A stretch of DNA of 64,000 bases from the NCBI GenBank assembly GCA_024741835.1, contig JAENRP010000006.1, forward strand, positions 4,318-68,317. Direction: 5' to 3'. How positions within the stretch are numbered: position 1 is the stretch's first letter; each line of letters begins with the position of its first letter. Of the stretch, positions 43,758 to 56,600 are shown in pieces. The notes beneath the pieces are model-generated. The model did not search any database, was not told the DNA's origin, and saw only the letters and a list, made by a program, of their open reading frames with translations. Source of the stretch: Diplocarpon mali (taxonomy: Eukaryota > Ascomycota > Leotiomycetes > Helotiales > Drepanopezizaceae). The position numbers and the translations under genes were made by a program.

Positions 43758-44933
43758 CTAATGCTTAGCCGTAACCTTTTCGCCGGTAAGGTTCTCAATG
43801 TATGTCTTGGCTCTGGTTCCAGGAATCAGCAGGGCCCCATAAAAACACCCGGTGCGCCCACACCGCTCCCCGCGGGGAAGTAGCAAGGCAATGCAGGAAT
43901 AAGTACGGGGAAAAGCTTACATGTCACCCATAGCAACCATGCAGACCGTCTGCCAAACGCTCAGCCCAATCCGCGGAACGACGCCGCGGTACAGCCCCTT
44001 GAGGCCGTTGTTCGAATAGATATACTTCGCCGTATTGCCCACCGTCATCTTCTTGGGGCGATTAGGATCATCCGTCTTGCTCTGCATCTCGACACGGATG
44101 ACCTCAATGGGTTGATTCCAAGCACTCAGCCCACCACCCAACGCAGACGCGAGGATCTTCTCCCATGGTCCCAGCTTACTCCCATCGTCCTTGCCAGTCA
44201 CCTTGCGAATACCCTGCTCCGCGAGACGGGACAACCCGAAGCGCGAGCCCCAGTTCGTCATCTGGCGGATGGCAACCGCGTTCACACCCTTGTTGATACC
44301 CTTGATGCCTTCCTTGCGGTAGATATCCATGAATGTCGCGAATGTGCTAGGGGGCTTAACGCCGGCAGCGGCCAGCTTCGACTTCGTGATCTCGACTGTC
44401 TTCATACAGGTACAGAAGCCCATTGTAGCGTATGCCTGGGCGACACCTCCGAGGATGCCACCAGTGATCCCGGCGGTGAAGTCGCCGGCGCCGAAGGTGC
44501 GGGCGTAGTATTCTCCCTCAGAAGCGACGAAAAGGAGGACGGCGCCTTTGGTGGAGGCTTCGATCCAGGCCCAGGGGATAAGGCCCTGGTAGACTGATCA
44601 TAGAGAGAAGGATTAGTCGTGGGTCTGCTTTCTGACAATCGAGGCTGGAGGGGACATAGTAAGACTTACAGCCAAGAACACCACCTCTACCCCAGATTCT
44701 GGTCAGAGCAGAAGCAAAGCCATCACCTCTGTTCGCAGCCATGGTCGTCTTGGTGACCTCCAGTGGCTGTCCCAGAGTAGTGACTTCGAACCTGCCATCG
44801 CGTTAGCTGAATGCCCCGACGCGCAGAGCTGGCCGAGGACGCAGACTCACATGTTGAGACCGGCCCCAAGAAGCAGGTTGCTGAACTTGATGGGCTTCTT
44901 CTCGAGCGGCGGGTTACTAGCTACAACTGACAT
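43758..44933 (-). CDS. yhm2: mitochondrial citrate/oxoglutarate carrier, YHM2 type
   Basis: In yeast Yhm2 exchanges citrate for 2-oxoglutarate across the inner mitochondrial membrane. Four exons: 44851-44933, 44670-44791, 43921-44593, 43758-43812; introns of 59, 76 and 108 nt; 310 residues, close to the yeast length. Carrier signatures are visible: QPLEVTKTTMAANRGDG in the first repeat, MKTVEITKSKLAAAGVK in the second and NQPIEVIRVEMQSK in the third. QMTNWGSRFGLSRLAEQGIR is typical of this subfamily. The last exon is only 18 codons (ending EKVTAKH); without it the frame would stop right at the donor site. It lies 818 bp downstream of citrate synthase on the same strand. Confidence 0.9.
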
Positions 44934-45751
44934 CGTGGGTGTAGACTGTGTGTGTAGAGACCCTGACCAAGGGATAAATTTGCTTCGTCGCGGATGGTAG
45001 TTTGCTCAGAAGGGGGGATTGAGAGAGGCAAAAGTAAATCCTTGGTTGGCCCGAAGTAAGAGCTGACCTACAGAGCTCGGCTGTTCGGACTTGTTATTCG
45101 GTGACCGACGAAAGCGATAATATTGCTTTTTCGGGGGGATAATATAGCGAGATGTTCGTATGTATCAGTTCACCACCTTGATCTTTTTATTTAATTCGCG
45201 ATGGTTTTAAGACAAAAATGGCCTAGCAGCAGTTTGGTTCGTTGTACGATGTACTAGTACTCCAACAAGCTCAGGAGACAGCCGCACGCCAACCCCACGT
45301 ACTAGCAAGCTTCAGTCTTGTTGGGTGGATCCGTTGGATCGCTTGCTCTCAACGCCTCGGTTGAGGACCAGCCAAAAACTTTGACAGCCATGTTTACAAG
45401 GGAATTTAAAGGGGATTCACGGGCATGCTGCAAAATATCTACCATCTCGTGATTCGTTGAATAGCTCGACGTAGTGATACGCATCCCACTGGCACCTCGG
45501 ACCACTAAAACAACATACCGGCGAATTTAGGGACACTTACAACAGGCCCATTGGAACATTGTGAAGTCACAGATCTAATAACAAAAAGTCAAAGCACGAA
45601 AGTAGTTCATTGGTCAGGAATGGCTGCACAAAAAGCACGAGCACGCTGAAGTATAAGGTACAGTGAAGTGCATTTCGCACGGAATTCCCGTCTAAAATCA
45701 TATTTTCGTACAAGTCCACGCCATGCCCATCTCAACCCTCGAACATGTTTT
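44934..45751. other. intergenic: carrier promoter, citrate synthase 3' region
   Basis: AT-richer than the coding flanks. No gene or repeat array recognised. Confidence 0.65.
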
Positions 45752-46359
45752 TTACAACTTGGCCCCTACGATCTCGGCCCATTTCTCGGTAGAGAAGGAT
45801 TTGGGTCGCTCGATCGGAGCACCCACTGCACGGTCGATGATGAGTTGAGGCAGCACGCCAATAGCTCTGGAAACACCGAAGAGAACAGTGTAGTAGTTGG
45901 CTTCAGTCAAGCCGTAGTATTGCAATAGAACACCGGAGTGGGCGTCGACGTTAGGGAATGGGTTCTTGCGCACTCGTTAGTAGCTGTCAAGGCTATCGGG
46001 TTTTTGTCATACCTTGGTCTTTCCGTGCTCAGTCAGGACACCTGGGGCGATCTTGTAAACTTGGGAGACGAGCTTGTACATTGGGTCATCTGGCAGGTGG
46101 GACTGGAGAGTGGATATTAGCATTGAGACATCTAGATAGCGCAAGGATCAAAATATGTATTTGGGATTGCGAAGTGCTTACCTCGGCGAATGTGCGTTGA
46201 GCAATGTAGCGTGGATCAGTCTTGCGGAGAACAGCATGGCCGTAACCAGGAACGACTTGGCCGGCCTTAAGGGTGGTCCAGAGGTATTCAGTAATCGCCT
46301 TGTCGCTGAGATCATCACCAACGGCAGCTTTCATCTTGGTGAGCCAGTTCAATACTTCT

Positions 46360-46397
<38 letters not shown>

Positions 46398-47469
46398 AAG
46401 ACCAGCAGCGAGAGAAAGGAAAGGAGAGCTGAGAGCACTTCCGACTAAGTGGGTAGTGTGGGCACTGACATTACCACCCTCGTGATCAGTGTGGATGGTG
46501 AGGTAGAGTCTCAAGAGCTCGACGAAGTCGTGGTTGTTTGCGAACCCCAGTTGGTTAGCAAAGTTGAAACTGTAATCTTTGTCCTTCTGAACTGCGGCAA
46601 CCTTTCCTCCCTTGAAGACGTTTTGGTAGATTCTTGCGGCGATAGTTGGGAGCTTTGCAATCAAGTCCATGGAATCCTCGAAAGTGTGTCCCCAGTATTC
46701 GGTCTTCTTCATTCCCTTAGCGTAGGCCTTGGCGAAAGCAGATTCGTGCTCGAGAGCGTTGACAGCAATTGACAATTGTGCCATTGGGTGGAGATCGTTC
46801 GGGCATCGATCAATAAGTTCCTCAACGAACTTTGGGACTTCGGCACGGGCGGCCCAGTCTGCAGAAAGATCGCGGACTTGTTGTTCCGAGGGGACCTCAC
46901 CGGTCAAGAGAAGCCAGAAAAGACCTAGGTGGGTAAATCAGCAAATTTTGGTGCATTTTGACGCTTCGCATCTCGTACCTTCTGGCAGGGGCTCCTTTCC
47001 ACCAGGTGCCTTAGGAAGAAGCTCCTGGCATTCTGGAATTGTCTTTCCTCTGAATCGAATACCCTCCTCGGAATCAAGAACTGAACCTTCCCAGACAAGT
47101 GACTTGATTCCACGAGCACCACCGTAGACTTGGTCGAGAGTAACCTCGCCAACAACCTTAGATCCGTAGTCCCTAACAAAAATCAGATGCCGCACACCTC
47201 TGTCAACCTCAGGCCGGTCCAATGCTTACTTTCGGAGCCTCTTGATCTGTTCGATCTTTTCTGGCAGCTGCTCGGCGAATCGTTCCTTTAGAGTCTGCGG
47301 GTACAGGTCAGCTTGAGCTCCGAAGGGCGAAGCAGCGGGCAAGGTATACCTGGGATTTCGAGGACGAGTAGCATCGCAAGCCATTCAAGGCCGCGGTTCT
47401 GGCATTGAAAGCTGGCGCGGCGAAAGAAGACCGCAACGCCGAAGATCCAAGACGAAGTACTGACGCCAT
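45752..47469 (-). CDS. citrate synthase, mitochondrial
   Basis: Condenses acetyl-CoA and oxaloacetate to citrate in the TCA cycle. Six exons: 47350-47469, 47230-47294, 46979-47172, 46182-46924, 46013-46102, 45752-45964; introns of 48-79 nt; 474 residues. The first 35 or so residues ([20 protein letters not shown]) are Ser/Ala/Arg-rich without acidic residues, a mitochondrial presequence. Catalytic regions: [17 protein letters not shown] (first His), [15 protein letters not shown] (second His), [14 protein letters not shown], and [18 protein letters not shown] (Asp about 411). The protein ends in Ala-Lys-Leu, a tripeptide of the peroxisomal PTS1 type, so dual mitochondrial and peroxisomal targeting is possible. 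The adjacent downstream gene is the citrate carrier. Confidence 0.96.
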
Positions 47470-48707
47470 TGTGTAGGTGTGTGTAGAACGGAGGGGGGAA
47501 ATGTGGTGGGAAGTGAATTATTTATGCAAGAAGGGAAATTCTCGGGGGTGGGAAGAAAATAGCTGCTGCCGCAGACCCGCACCAAAACCGGCGAGGTCTT
47601 GGATCAACGCCGAAGCCCAGCAAGGAATCGATTAAAACGGCATGAGGCCATAAGGCACACACACACGCACGTCGCGTACAAACTCCGCTTTTTGCTTATT
47701 TTGTGAACCGACTTGAAATCAGCGGTCGTTCGGAGTAATATTTGCAGTATGATAAAGCCGCATCCGGAGGTCAAAATTCGCAGCAGCAATCAATCAGGTC
47801 GAGTACGCACAGTCTGTCGTTCTATACAGTACAGTGATTGATTCAGTTGTACATAGCATTGTAATCGAGTCTCGCTGGTTAAGGCCGCAGATGTCCCCCA
47901 AAGTAGACCTACTCGTAGGAGTAGATACGGGTGTAGAAGATGTGCGTGTCTTGTGGCCTCATGCCGGTCTAACCGATCCCCCCAGCACAAATGCCCCCTG
48001 CCAGCTCCGCCTGCTGTACTCGGAGGGATTCGGGTGTCGTAGAGTGCCTATATGGCCGAAGTACAATATACACTCGCTCATACTGATACCGCAGCTGCTG
48101 ATACTTGACAGTCCGACCTCTGGTTTTTTCGGACTCTACACAGCTTCTAATCAGTGATTGTAAATTTGAGTCTTCTGAAATCGACATGCAACTTGATCCA
48201 ACCAATCAGAACTGTCTAGACCGATCACCTGACATTGCCGACCTTTGTCGCTGACTAATTACGAGTCTTGCGTGCCAAGCTAGCGAGAAACCTCATCACC
48301 TTTGATAACCCCCGACCATTTCCTCTCATCCGCGATCAATCAAAAGAGGGCTCTCTCAACACTACACATCGCAACTAATCCAGATTTTCGTCTGCGGATC
48401 CAGCTGCTGCTACTCGCGTTACCTGCCGACGCGTCGAATCCAAGAGTTCCGGTCCAGTTCAGTCGAGCTTTGTCGGGATCGCGAGCCTACCTAGGTATAT
48501 TGTGCGCGTCACACTAGTAATCGCAACGCAATAGAGATTCACCCTTCGTAGCCTTGTGTTTTCCTTGGTCGACGGTGGAGCAGAGGAAGCCTAAAACAGT
48601 AGACTCACCATCTGCCTTTCGCACACAACTACACAACCACATCGTCGACAACCTTGAGACTGAAGTGAGCTGCCCACGACATCGGCACACCGCGTACCTT
48701 CATCGTC
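47470..48707. promoter_or_regulatory. divergent promoter region, citrate synthase and CID-RRM factor
   Basis: 1.24 kb between the start codons of citrate synthase (minus) and the Seb1/Nrd1-type gene (plus). No gene seen. Several short upstream frames lie in the plus-strand leader (for example 48554-48706). Confidence 0.55.
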
Positions 48708-51263
48708 ATGTCGTCTGCAGTGGCAGATCTAGAGAATGGCTTGCAAGCTATGCTATCCCTGAAACCTCCTGGTGTCTCTGGTTCCCGAATCCAAAGTATT
48801 ACCGCCCTCTGCATCGCAAATGTACAGGTAAGCTCGGAGACCTCCGCCTCTTTGTGAGACAGGTTGCTAACATTCTTTGCCACAGTCTGAATCTGTCCTC
48901 ATCCAAAAGCTCTATACGCATTTCAAAAAAGCCCCTGGAACACACAAGCTAGGCGTACTATATGTTGTAGACTCTGTAACTCGCAAGTGGACAGAACAAG
49001 CCAAGAGCGCAGGCCAACCAATAAACAGTTCTGCCCAAGATGGAACTTTCGCTGCTGGTGTCCATAGAGTAAAGGAGCTTCTGCCTGTACTGATGAACGA
49101 CATAATCTCCTCTTCTCCCAATGATCAAAAGGTACGCTCATACTTGTGCTTAGTAAACTCTTGAGGCATGAAAGAGAGGGGGGGTGGTTGGGCCTGCTTA
49201 TAGTGCTTGAACGAGATATCTACAGTTCGACGTTTCTCCATATGAACCTCCACTTACATAGTAATTCTGTTTTGTAGGAAAAGATCAGAAAACTCCTTGA
49301 TATCTGGGAGAAGGGTCAGACCTTCCCATTGCAAATTCTTAGCAACTTCAAAGAGAGGCTCAATGCACAAAGTAAGACATCTATCATCCACCCATTAACT
49401 GACTCTGTCTTTAATACCACTGTTGTTACAGATCCATCTACAACTCCTCCAGGAAGTCCACCTTCTGATCTTCAAAAGTCTCTCCTGGGAGTCCAACCGG
49501 CTCCAAACCCTACACCTGCAGCTCCGGCTCGTGATACTTCTTCCATACTGGAGGCTCTCGCCAACATGGCCCGCCAAAACACCGCAGCTGCTCCTGCGAC
49601 TCAACTCCCACAACCTGTGGATAGTTTGTACAATGTATCAAATGGGCAGAATAATACTGCTCAACAAGTTCCAGCCTTTAATCAGCCCTCATTTCCGCTA
49701 CCTTTGCCTGTAAACGTGCCAGTCCAAGCGGCCAGCTTTGCACAGGGATCGGGTAATGGTTCTCAGAGCTATATCAATAATGTCCCATTACCGGCTGCTC
49801 CACCAGTAGTCCCAGCACCAACTGCCTACGATCCAGTTGTCCAACAACAGTATCTCTTGATTAAGGCGCTTGCAGACCAGGGCATACCTTCCGATCAAAT
49901 TGCTACCATTATTGCTGCTATGGGCCAAGGTGTGGGCGGACAGCCTCTTCCACCGTTTGCGGCACAGAACCAAAATGCCATCGCCCAGAATTCATGGGGT
50001 GCCAGACTCGAAGAGTCACGTGACCGGAGCAGCTTTGGTGAGGCAGCGAGATCACCTCAAGGCCATTTCCGCCGTCGTTCGCGGTCCCGCTCCCCCAAGC
50101 CAGAATGGAATTCTCGTGACTCTCCAGCTTCCCGTCGGCGTGAAGAGCAGCACTTTGACTATGGTAGACGTTCGCCAGGACGGAATCGCGGCAATGATGA
50201 GCGTGGACGAGGAGGTCGGGATGGTGCTGGAAATGAATACCGCCAACGAAGCCCCCCTCGCCGCGACCAGAGCTCAACTCCGCCCAGAGCAAACAATGGT
50301 ATTCAAAAATGGGTTGGCTATGATTCCGCTATTCCGGCAGGAAGCATTAAAGGTACGGCGTATTTGCTTTTCGCCGTACGGAAAGTAACCACGCTAACGC
50401 TTGACAGTTCTGAGCCGTACTCTGTTCATTGGGGGTGTCACGTGAGTTATATTCTCCAGACTGCCTCTGTACCTTGCTAAATTCGATAGTTCTTCTGATC
50501 AAGACCTGAGAAACCTCTTTTCTCAATTTGGTCAGGTACAAACATGCATCGTCAACAAGGACAAGCGCCATGCTTTTGTGAAGATGATTAGCCGTCAAGA
50601 TGCCCTCACAGCCAAGGAGGAAATGGAAAAGAACAGAGCCTCAGAATCCCAATTGAGAGTAAGTCGTGACCCCAACTTCAAACTGGCTCTTCAACTAACA
50701 CTTTCCAGACAAGATGGGGAGTGGGATTCGGTCCTCGGGAATGCAGCGACTACCAGACCGGTGTTAGCATTATTCCCATCGATAAGCTGACTGACGCCGA
50801 TCGCAAATGGATGCTGAGTGCCGAGTACGGTGGCACAGGCGGAAAGAGTATCGAATCCTACATGGTTGTTGAAGAACCCGACATCGAAATCGGTGCAGGC
50901 GTCTCATCCAAGGCCATCAGCCGTCGCCTGGGTACCGACCATGTCAAGAACGGCCCGCAAAAATTCAACCGTGACCACCAAGGTGAAGACGACAGCCCTC
51001 GCTCTCGTCGTGGTAGAGATGGCGGAGACCGAGGACATGGACATCGACGAGCTGAGGATCGTAAGAACAAATTCCCATCCGCCGTCACCGGTCCTCCATC
51101 CATGCCTCCTATCCCGTCCTTTGGCTCCAATTTCCCATTCCCGATGCCGAACATAGCGAATGGTATGCCGATGCTTCCACCCGGCTTCCCAAGCATCCCT
51201 GGTTTCCCTGGACAGTCGCAATCGCAAAACTCGCAGCCACCGCCGCCGGGGCACCGTTCTTGA
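48708..51263 (+). CDS. CID-RRM transcription termination factor, Seb1/Nrd1 type
   Basis: Binds the RNA polymerase II C-terminal tail and nascent RNA to direct termination and 3'-end formation in the nucleus. Seven exons: 48708-48827, 48886-49131, 49278-49371, 49432-50352, 50408-50441, 50490-50658, 50709-51263; 712 residues. The CID spans about 1-150 (LENGLQAMLSLKPPGVSGSR, VLIQKLYTHFKKAPGTHKLG, LYVVDSVTRKW). A Gln/Pro/Ala-rich linker and an Arg/Ser-rich block (FRRRSRSRSPKP) follow. The RRM is at about 460-540 (SRTLFIGGVTSSDQDLRNLF, RHAFVKMISRQDALTA), then the family block RWGVGFGPRECSDYQTGVS and a Pro/Gly/Met-rich tail. The intron 49372-49431 is exactly 60 nt and stop-free, so its retention would add 20 residues. 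Confidence 0.93.
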
Positions 51264-53609
51264 GCGGCAGCTCTCTCTTTCTCTCGGAAGTTCCTCCTGA
51301 TCTTTAATAACTTGCGACTCCCCATCGGTTCTTCCTTGATCTGGAGCATGGGATGTGCGTACATACCTCGCTTTATACATTGCATTGGCGTTCTTGCTTT
51401 ACGATACCCTACACAGACGAGGATTCAGTACCTCGGAGAAGGGAAATGGTAGGGGACACAATGTCACAAACATTGCAGGCGTTTTCAGTTTCGTCTTCCC
51501 CACACGCACCATCAAATTTCGAACAATTATTTCAGCCGAATCCTCTTCCCAAAAGAAGGGGGCCCTCTTCTCTAGTCCATCACAGTGCGAATTGGGCTAC
51601 TTCAGAATGTTTATTTCCATTGGTTCGTTGGGGCGGCTGGCACTGGATTGGAGATGTACCTACCTAAAATCGGCGTAAATAAATGGCTATCATAACAAGA
51701 ATGCTAAAATGACATGCAGTGAATGTGAGTATCCTAGGATTATTGAGGTTCATTGTGGAGGGTGGCACCTGGATACATGAGCTCAGAGCCTTTTTCGTTA
51801 CTCTATGAGCCTGTGAGTGATTTGGTGAGTCTCAAGCTGCAGACTTCGATGGGTAGCATATAGATTCCCTCTAGTTTGGATGAAGTGTTCGAACTTGATG
51901 AGCTATTACCTGTCTTTCTTTCTCCTTGACATAGTGTGCAAAAGTGATCAAATTACTTTTACTTCTTGACTTTGGTTCTAGAGCAGACAGGTAACTTTTG
52001 TTTTACATCTTCGTACCTGTGGGTAGTTTCTCTTATGCTCGCTAGGTTCTTCCCGCCTGACACTCAGCACCCAGCATTCCATAGCAAATCCATCTTAGCT
52101 TCCAGTCCTTTCCTATCCCCAACCCCTCATCAAGCTCACACTACACGGAACCGCTCTTAACCACATACCCAGAACCCTCCCTGATGCCTCGAGTGCTTAG
52201 TCAGCGCAGGGATTCACACATCCCCTGCTGGTCAATAGATACAAGTGCGCTCCGTAGATCCATGGCCGCCACGGGCTCGTAGGCATCGAGACGTCTGGGG
52301 AAAGTATTTGGGATGTCTGGTGGCTTCACGTGCGCGACAGGATAGCAGCTGCGGACAGCGGAAAGGGGTGAGGGGATGCAGGAGGCGCTGAATTTCCTGA
52401 CCTGGCACAGGTGTTGGGAGGGTTCACGGTCACGATTTTCTGCCACGATGATTGGCCTTCTACGTTCCTGACAAAGAATGTATCTGGTCCTCGCACTGTG
52501 ATCCTGATCCGCTGAATTCGAATACTGTTTCACGCGCTGTTCAGGGATTTTTCTCCCCCTAAGAGAGTATGTTCTTTGACATATATCTGAAAAATCAAAG
52601 TGTACAGTGCTGAAAGGAAAAGTCACTTCCCCACCTGAATCTGTAGCTCTTACTACCCACCTATGGTGATCTAGTGTACCAGAAGGTAAAAGTTTAACAA
52701 ACAACTCAATGAAATGAAATGATGGGATGTTTAATATGTTCAGAGTAAAAATAAAACTGTTGAAAAATAATTGAAGCTCTTTGAATCTGTGAAGCCTTGG
52801 ACAAGAATACTTAACCTAGTGCACGCCAGATACATGCCAAATATCCCTTATCCAGAGGAATCCTCTAGCACACTATTTGCAACGCATTCTTCTTTCAAAT
52901 TCCGACCACCTGCTTATAAAGGAAGGGAATCAGGCTTATCCAAAATATTTTTGACTAAGTATTTTCATGCCGGCTAGTTGTTCTATTTCCCTTATCCTCC
53001 TATGCTATGCTTAAATATGCAAAAGACTGGCCTTGCTTTGGTGTAGTATTAGGTCTATATCCAAAGAAGGCAAGTGCGTCTTGTGTGTCAATATCGAATA
53101 CAATGGGTGTGATGCTCCATATATGTAACTTTCTCTTCCTCTCTCTTAACACCATGTCTTAGCGTTATCCATGATCATCTGTCCTTGGAGGTAAGAAGCA
53201 AATGTGAAGTTGGAAAATTGGAAGTTGATATTGAAGCATGTCTCCCACCCCTATACTATATCCCATCCATCACCCCTCTCCAAGAATTTACTGGAGGTTT
53301 GGTATGAGCGTATTCAGGAATTAGTATAGATACCTCCATGAGACGAGGCGTTACTACGCTGCTCTACGCCGAGAAATTTAAGAGATTGCTCAGTATAGAG
53401 GTGCTAGGGTTTAGAAGAGGGGCCTAGTAGTTCAATTGTTCAGCTTGGCACTGCTCTCCTGGGAGGATCTCGTGAGAGCTGGCTTAGAGCACAGAACGGT
53501 GTGTTTGAACTGATCTAATCAAGTGATCCTTCAGCGGGAATGCCAACGTACCGTAGAAATGAAGACTCAATCAACTCCTTCCATAGGCACGCTCTCCTCT
53601 CTGCTGCCA
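51264..53609. other. gene-free spacer, AT-leaning
   Basis: 2.35 kb between the Seb1/Nrd1-type gene (plus) and the large WD40 gene (minus), so it holds both 3' regions. A 167-codon minus-strand frame at 52201-52704 has no recognisable motif and sits downstream of the WD40 gene. No repeats or transposon remains were recognised. Confidence 0.6.
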
Positions 53610-56600
53610 TCAAAAGATACGGCAGCTGAGGGAATCATCTAGTTGTGGAGAAGTTGACTCGGCAACCTTGGCCTTCTTTCCATTGAGCCAGTGGATCTTG
53701 CTTGGGAGATAATCGTAGTTGAAGGTGTGGCTGTCCCAAGATAGTTCAACTTCAGCTTCGACCAGATATTTTTGGACGTCCGGAGACAAGGCGTCAAAGT
53801 TAAAATCGATGCCGATATTGTGTTTATGAAGATCAGGATTCGAAGCAGCGATTTTCGGCAGGCGAGGCAGTCGAAGAAGCGCAGCCTGATTCTCCTTGTG
53901 GAACTGCTGTTTCGCTAGGATTGACGGGAGCAGTTCTTGTTGCACGTCGTGGTTGACGTGAGAAGATTTATCAACAAATGGCCTTCTTCCAACGAACAGA
54001 TCATTACCCAGATACTTTGGTCCTTGGAACACGCCTCGTAAACGGTCTGGAAATTCCTCATTCGGATATTTAACCAAGAAACCAGTGTCTAGGTACGCTT
54101 GGGATAATTCGGCTCCCGTCAGCTCGACCTCGTCAAAAGCCTGTCGGTCGGCATGTGGGGGAGGTGGTTCAGCATGGGGAATTACAATCTTCGGGCGCTT
54201 GGCGGTTCTGGAAAGTTGGCTGCCAAGTGCAACATGCTCTTGGGTGGGTGTCGCAATCTTGAGATCGTCTCTTATGTCACTGTCATCAATGCTCAGGAAG
54301 TATATCTTTCCCGAAGCGTCTCCTATGAGAAGTTTGGAGCGATCGGGACTGAAAACTCCTGCCGATATGCCACCAGAAACAGACAAGACGTCGCGGACAA
54401 AGGCTTTTCCAGGCGGAGCCTTGACATCCCAAGCCTTCACCACACCATCAGAACCACCGGTATAGAACCGATCTGACGATTGACCCCAGGCGGCAAACTT
54501 GACACCAGAATCGCCCACTTCGAGGGCCTCGTCGGGATCGGGATTATCCAAGGTTTCTAATAATATTTAGCGGATGATCAGATCAACATTATGATTCGTC
54601 TTACCTCCATGCCGAAGTACGTGTATAGGTTGGTCCCCAAGGAACGTATCCCAAACATATGTGAGACCGTCGGTACAGCTTGCTGTGACAAAGCCATCGA
54701 CACAGCTGTTGGGCCTTTGGAACTCGTTAGCATATTCAAAATAAGAAAGAGAAGGTACGTACATGATCGTAAGCTCGTTGATGTCAAGAGCAGGACAGTC
54801 CAGTGTCTTGATCATGGTAAATGGCCCGCCGGGGGTCTGCGCGAACAATCGTACCTGAGTTCTTGTTTTTTCGGCATCAAATGCTCCACAGGGAGACGTC
54901 GCGGCCAGAAATAATGGTTGTGTCGGATGCCAGATGACCTCGAACACATTCTGAGTCTTCGCAGAGCTTATTGATATCTGTTCTGAAGTGAGTGAGTTCC
55001 AGAGGCACAACTCTCCCGAGTTTCTCTTTTCCTCTGGAATCTCATGCTCATGACCAGTGTCACCCCGTGGAGAGTAACCCACAAGCAGCATGTGAAAAAC
55101 TCCAGGCGACTTGCCCCACTGCATGGTAGCAGGTTGGTAGGACCATTTCTCTCGTCTTCTCAGTTCTTCAGCCTGCTCCATCGTCTTGTTGCCACAATAA
55201 GAGTCATATGCCGACCTGGAAATGTTATCCTTGTCGAGATTGTAGATCCTGACAGCATTGCTATTTGTCTCGAAGCCAGTGGCGATCCTGTCGTGGTGTG
55301 GTGAAGTAGCGACAAAGTTCACCTTTCCACTGTGTTCCCAACTTCCTCGGAGTTCCATTGAAGAGCCATCGTCCGAGACCGACCAAACCCTGACAGTCCC
55401 GTCGAAGCTAGCGGTGAAACTGAAACCGTTGAAGGCGCAGTGTGCTGTCGAGACAACTGAGGTGTATAACCAGGGAGACTGGGTTGTTCGCATCGAGTAG
55501 AGCGAGTTCTCAGCGTTTTCGTGTTCAGCTACGCGAGGGCGAGGGATTCTGTGGTCCGGGTATGATCGAACCGTGTCCAGTGAAAGCGATCCCACCAACA
55601 GATTTCCTGGCTTGTTGTACTGCATGTTATGACTATCAGAGTGGGTCAAGGCACCGCTGATGAAGGCCGTTTCGCTTGTCCAAGATATTGAAGAGATATC
55701 GCTGGAACAATCGGTCCACTCGCTCTGACGAGTGAGCTTGTCCTCCATGTGGCTTTGTAGAAAGATCTTGTAGCAATTCTGTCCGCGCCGAGTCCTGACA
55801 GGGGTCATGCCGTTTAGTTCACGCTCTCTGAGCATAGACAAGAAGTTCTCCGACCCTGTTTTTTTCTTTAAGGGTGCTGCAGATAACTCGATGTGTTTGC
55901 CCACATCACGGTTGACAGCATCATACAGCAGGTCTGAAATAGCTCCTACGGTCCGGGCACGCAGAAGCTCGTGCAGACCCTGATTGGAATTCTTAAAAAC
56001 CGAGTTCTGAAGTGCTTTAATAATGATTGGAACCTTTAGTCTGTTGCCTCTCATAATTGCCATGATGGTGTGTTTATTGCCGTCAAGAGAGCTTGCGTTA
56101 AGACCAACTGTCTCCACGACAAATTTGCACAGTAAACGAAGTTCGTGATCAGAGAAATCAACATGAAAGCTGGGCGACTTGATGAGGTTCAATTCTAATT
56201 TTGACAAGCGTCGGGAAACTTCTGGCCTCGCGAGTTGCTGCTGCAGGGATCGGCGAGCAGAAATACTAACATAAGGGCGAAGAAGATAGTCTTCTGCCGA
56301 AGAGACCTTCGCTTGAAGCGTGGTGACTGGAAATTTTGATTTCTGAACAACGTGAGAGCGAGCAAAGTTGCCGGTGGCCAGAGTAGTATCGGCGGACCTG
56401 GAAGTCCCAAGGCCCGAATCGCCTGGAAACAAGCTGGGTACCACATTCCCTCTACCACCAGACGCCCGAGCAGCGCGATAAGCAGCCATTTCCACCTTGT
56501 TTCTACGCTTTCGTACGACCTTCGGATTTTCAGTGCTATCTGCGATGGAAGGTGAAATTGACGCAGGTAAAACTACTGCAGCTGAAGCGGATGATTTGGC

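Noticed and set aside
52201..52704. 167-codon minus-strand frame
   Set aside because: No domain, no splice partner and no recognisable similarity; it sits in an AT-leaning spacer.
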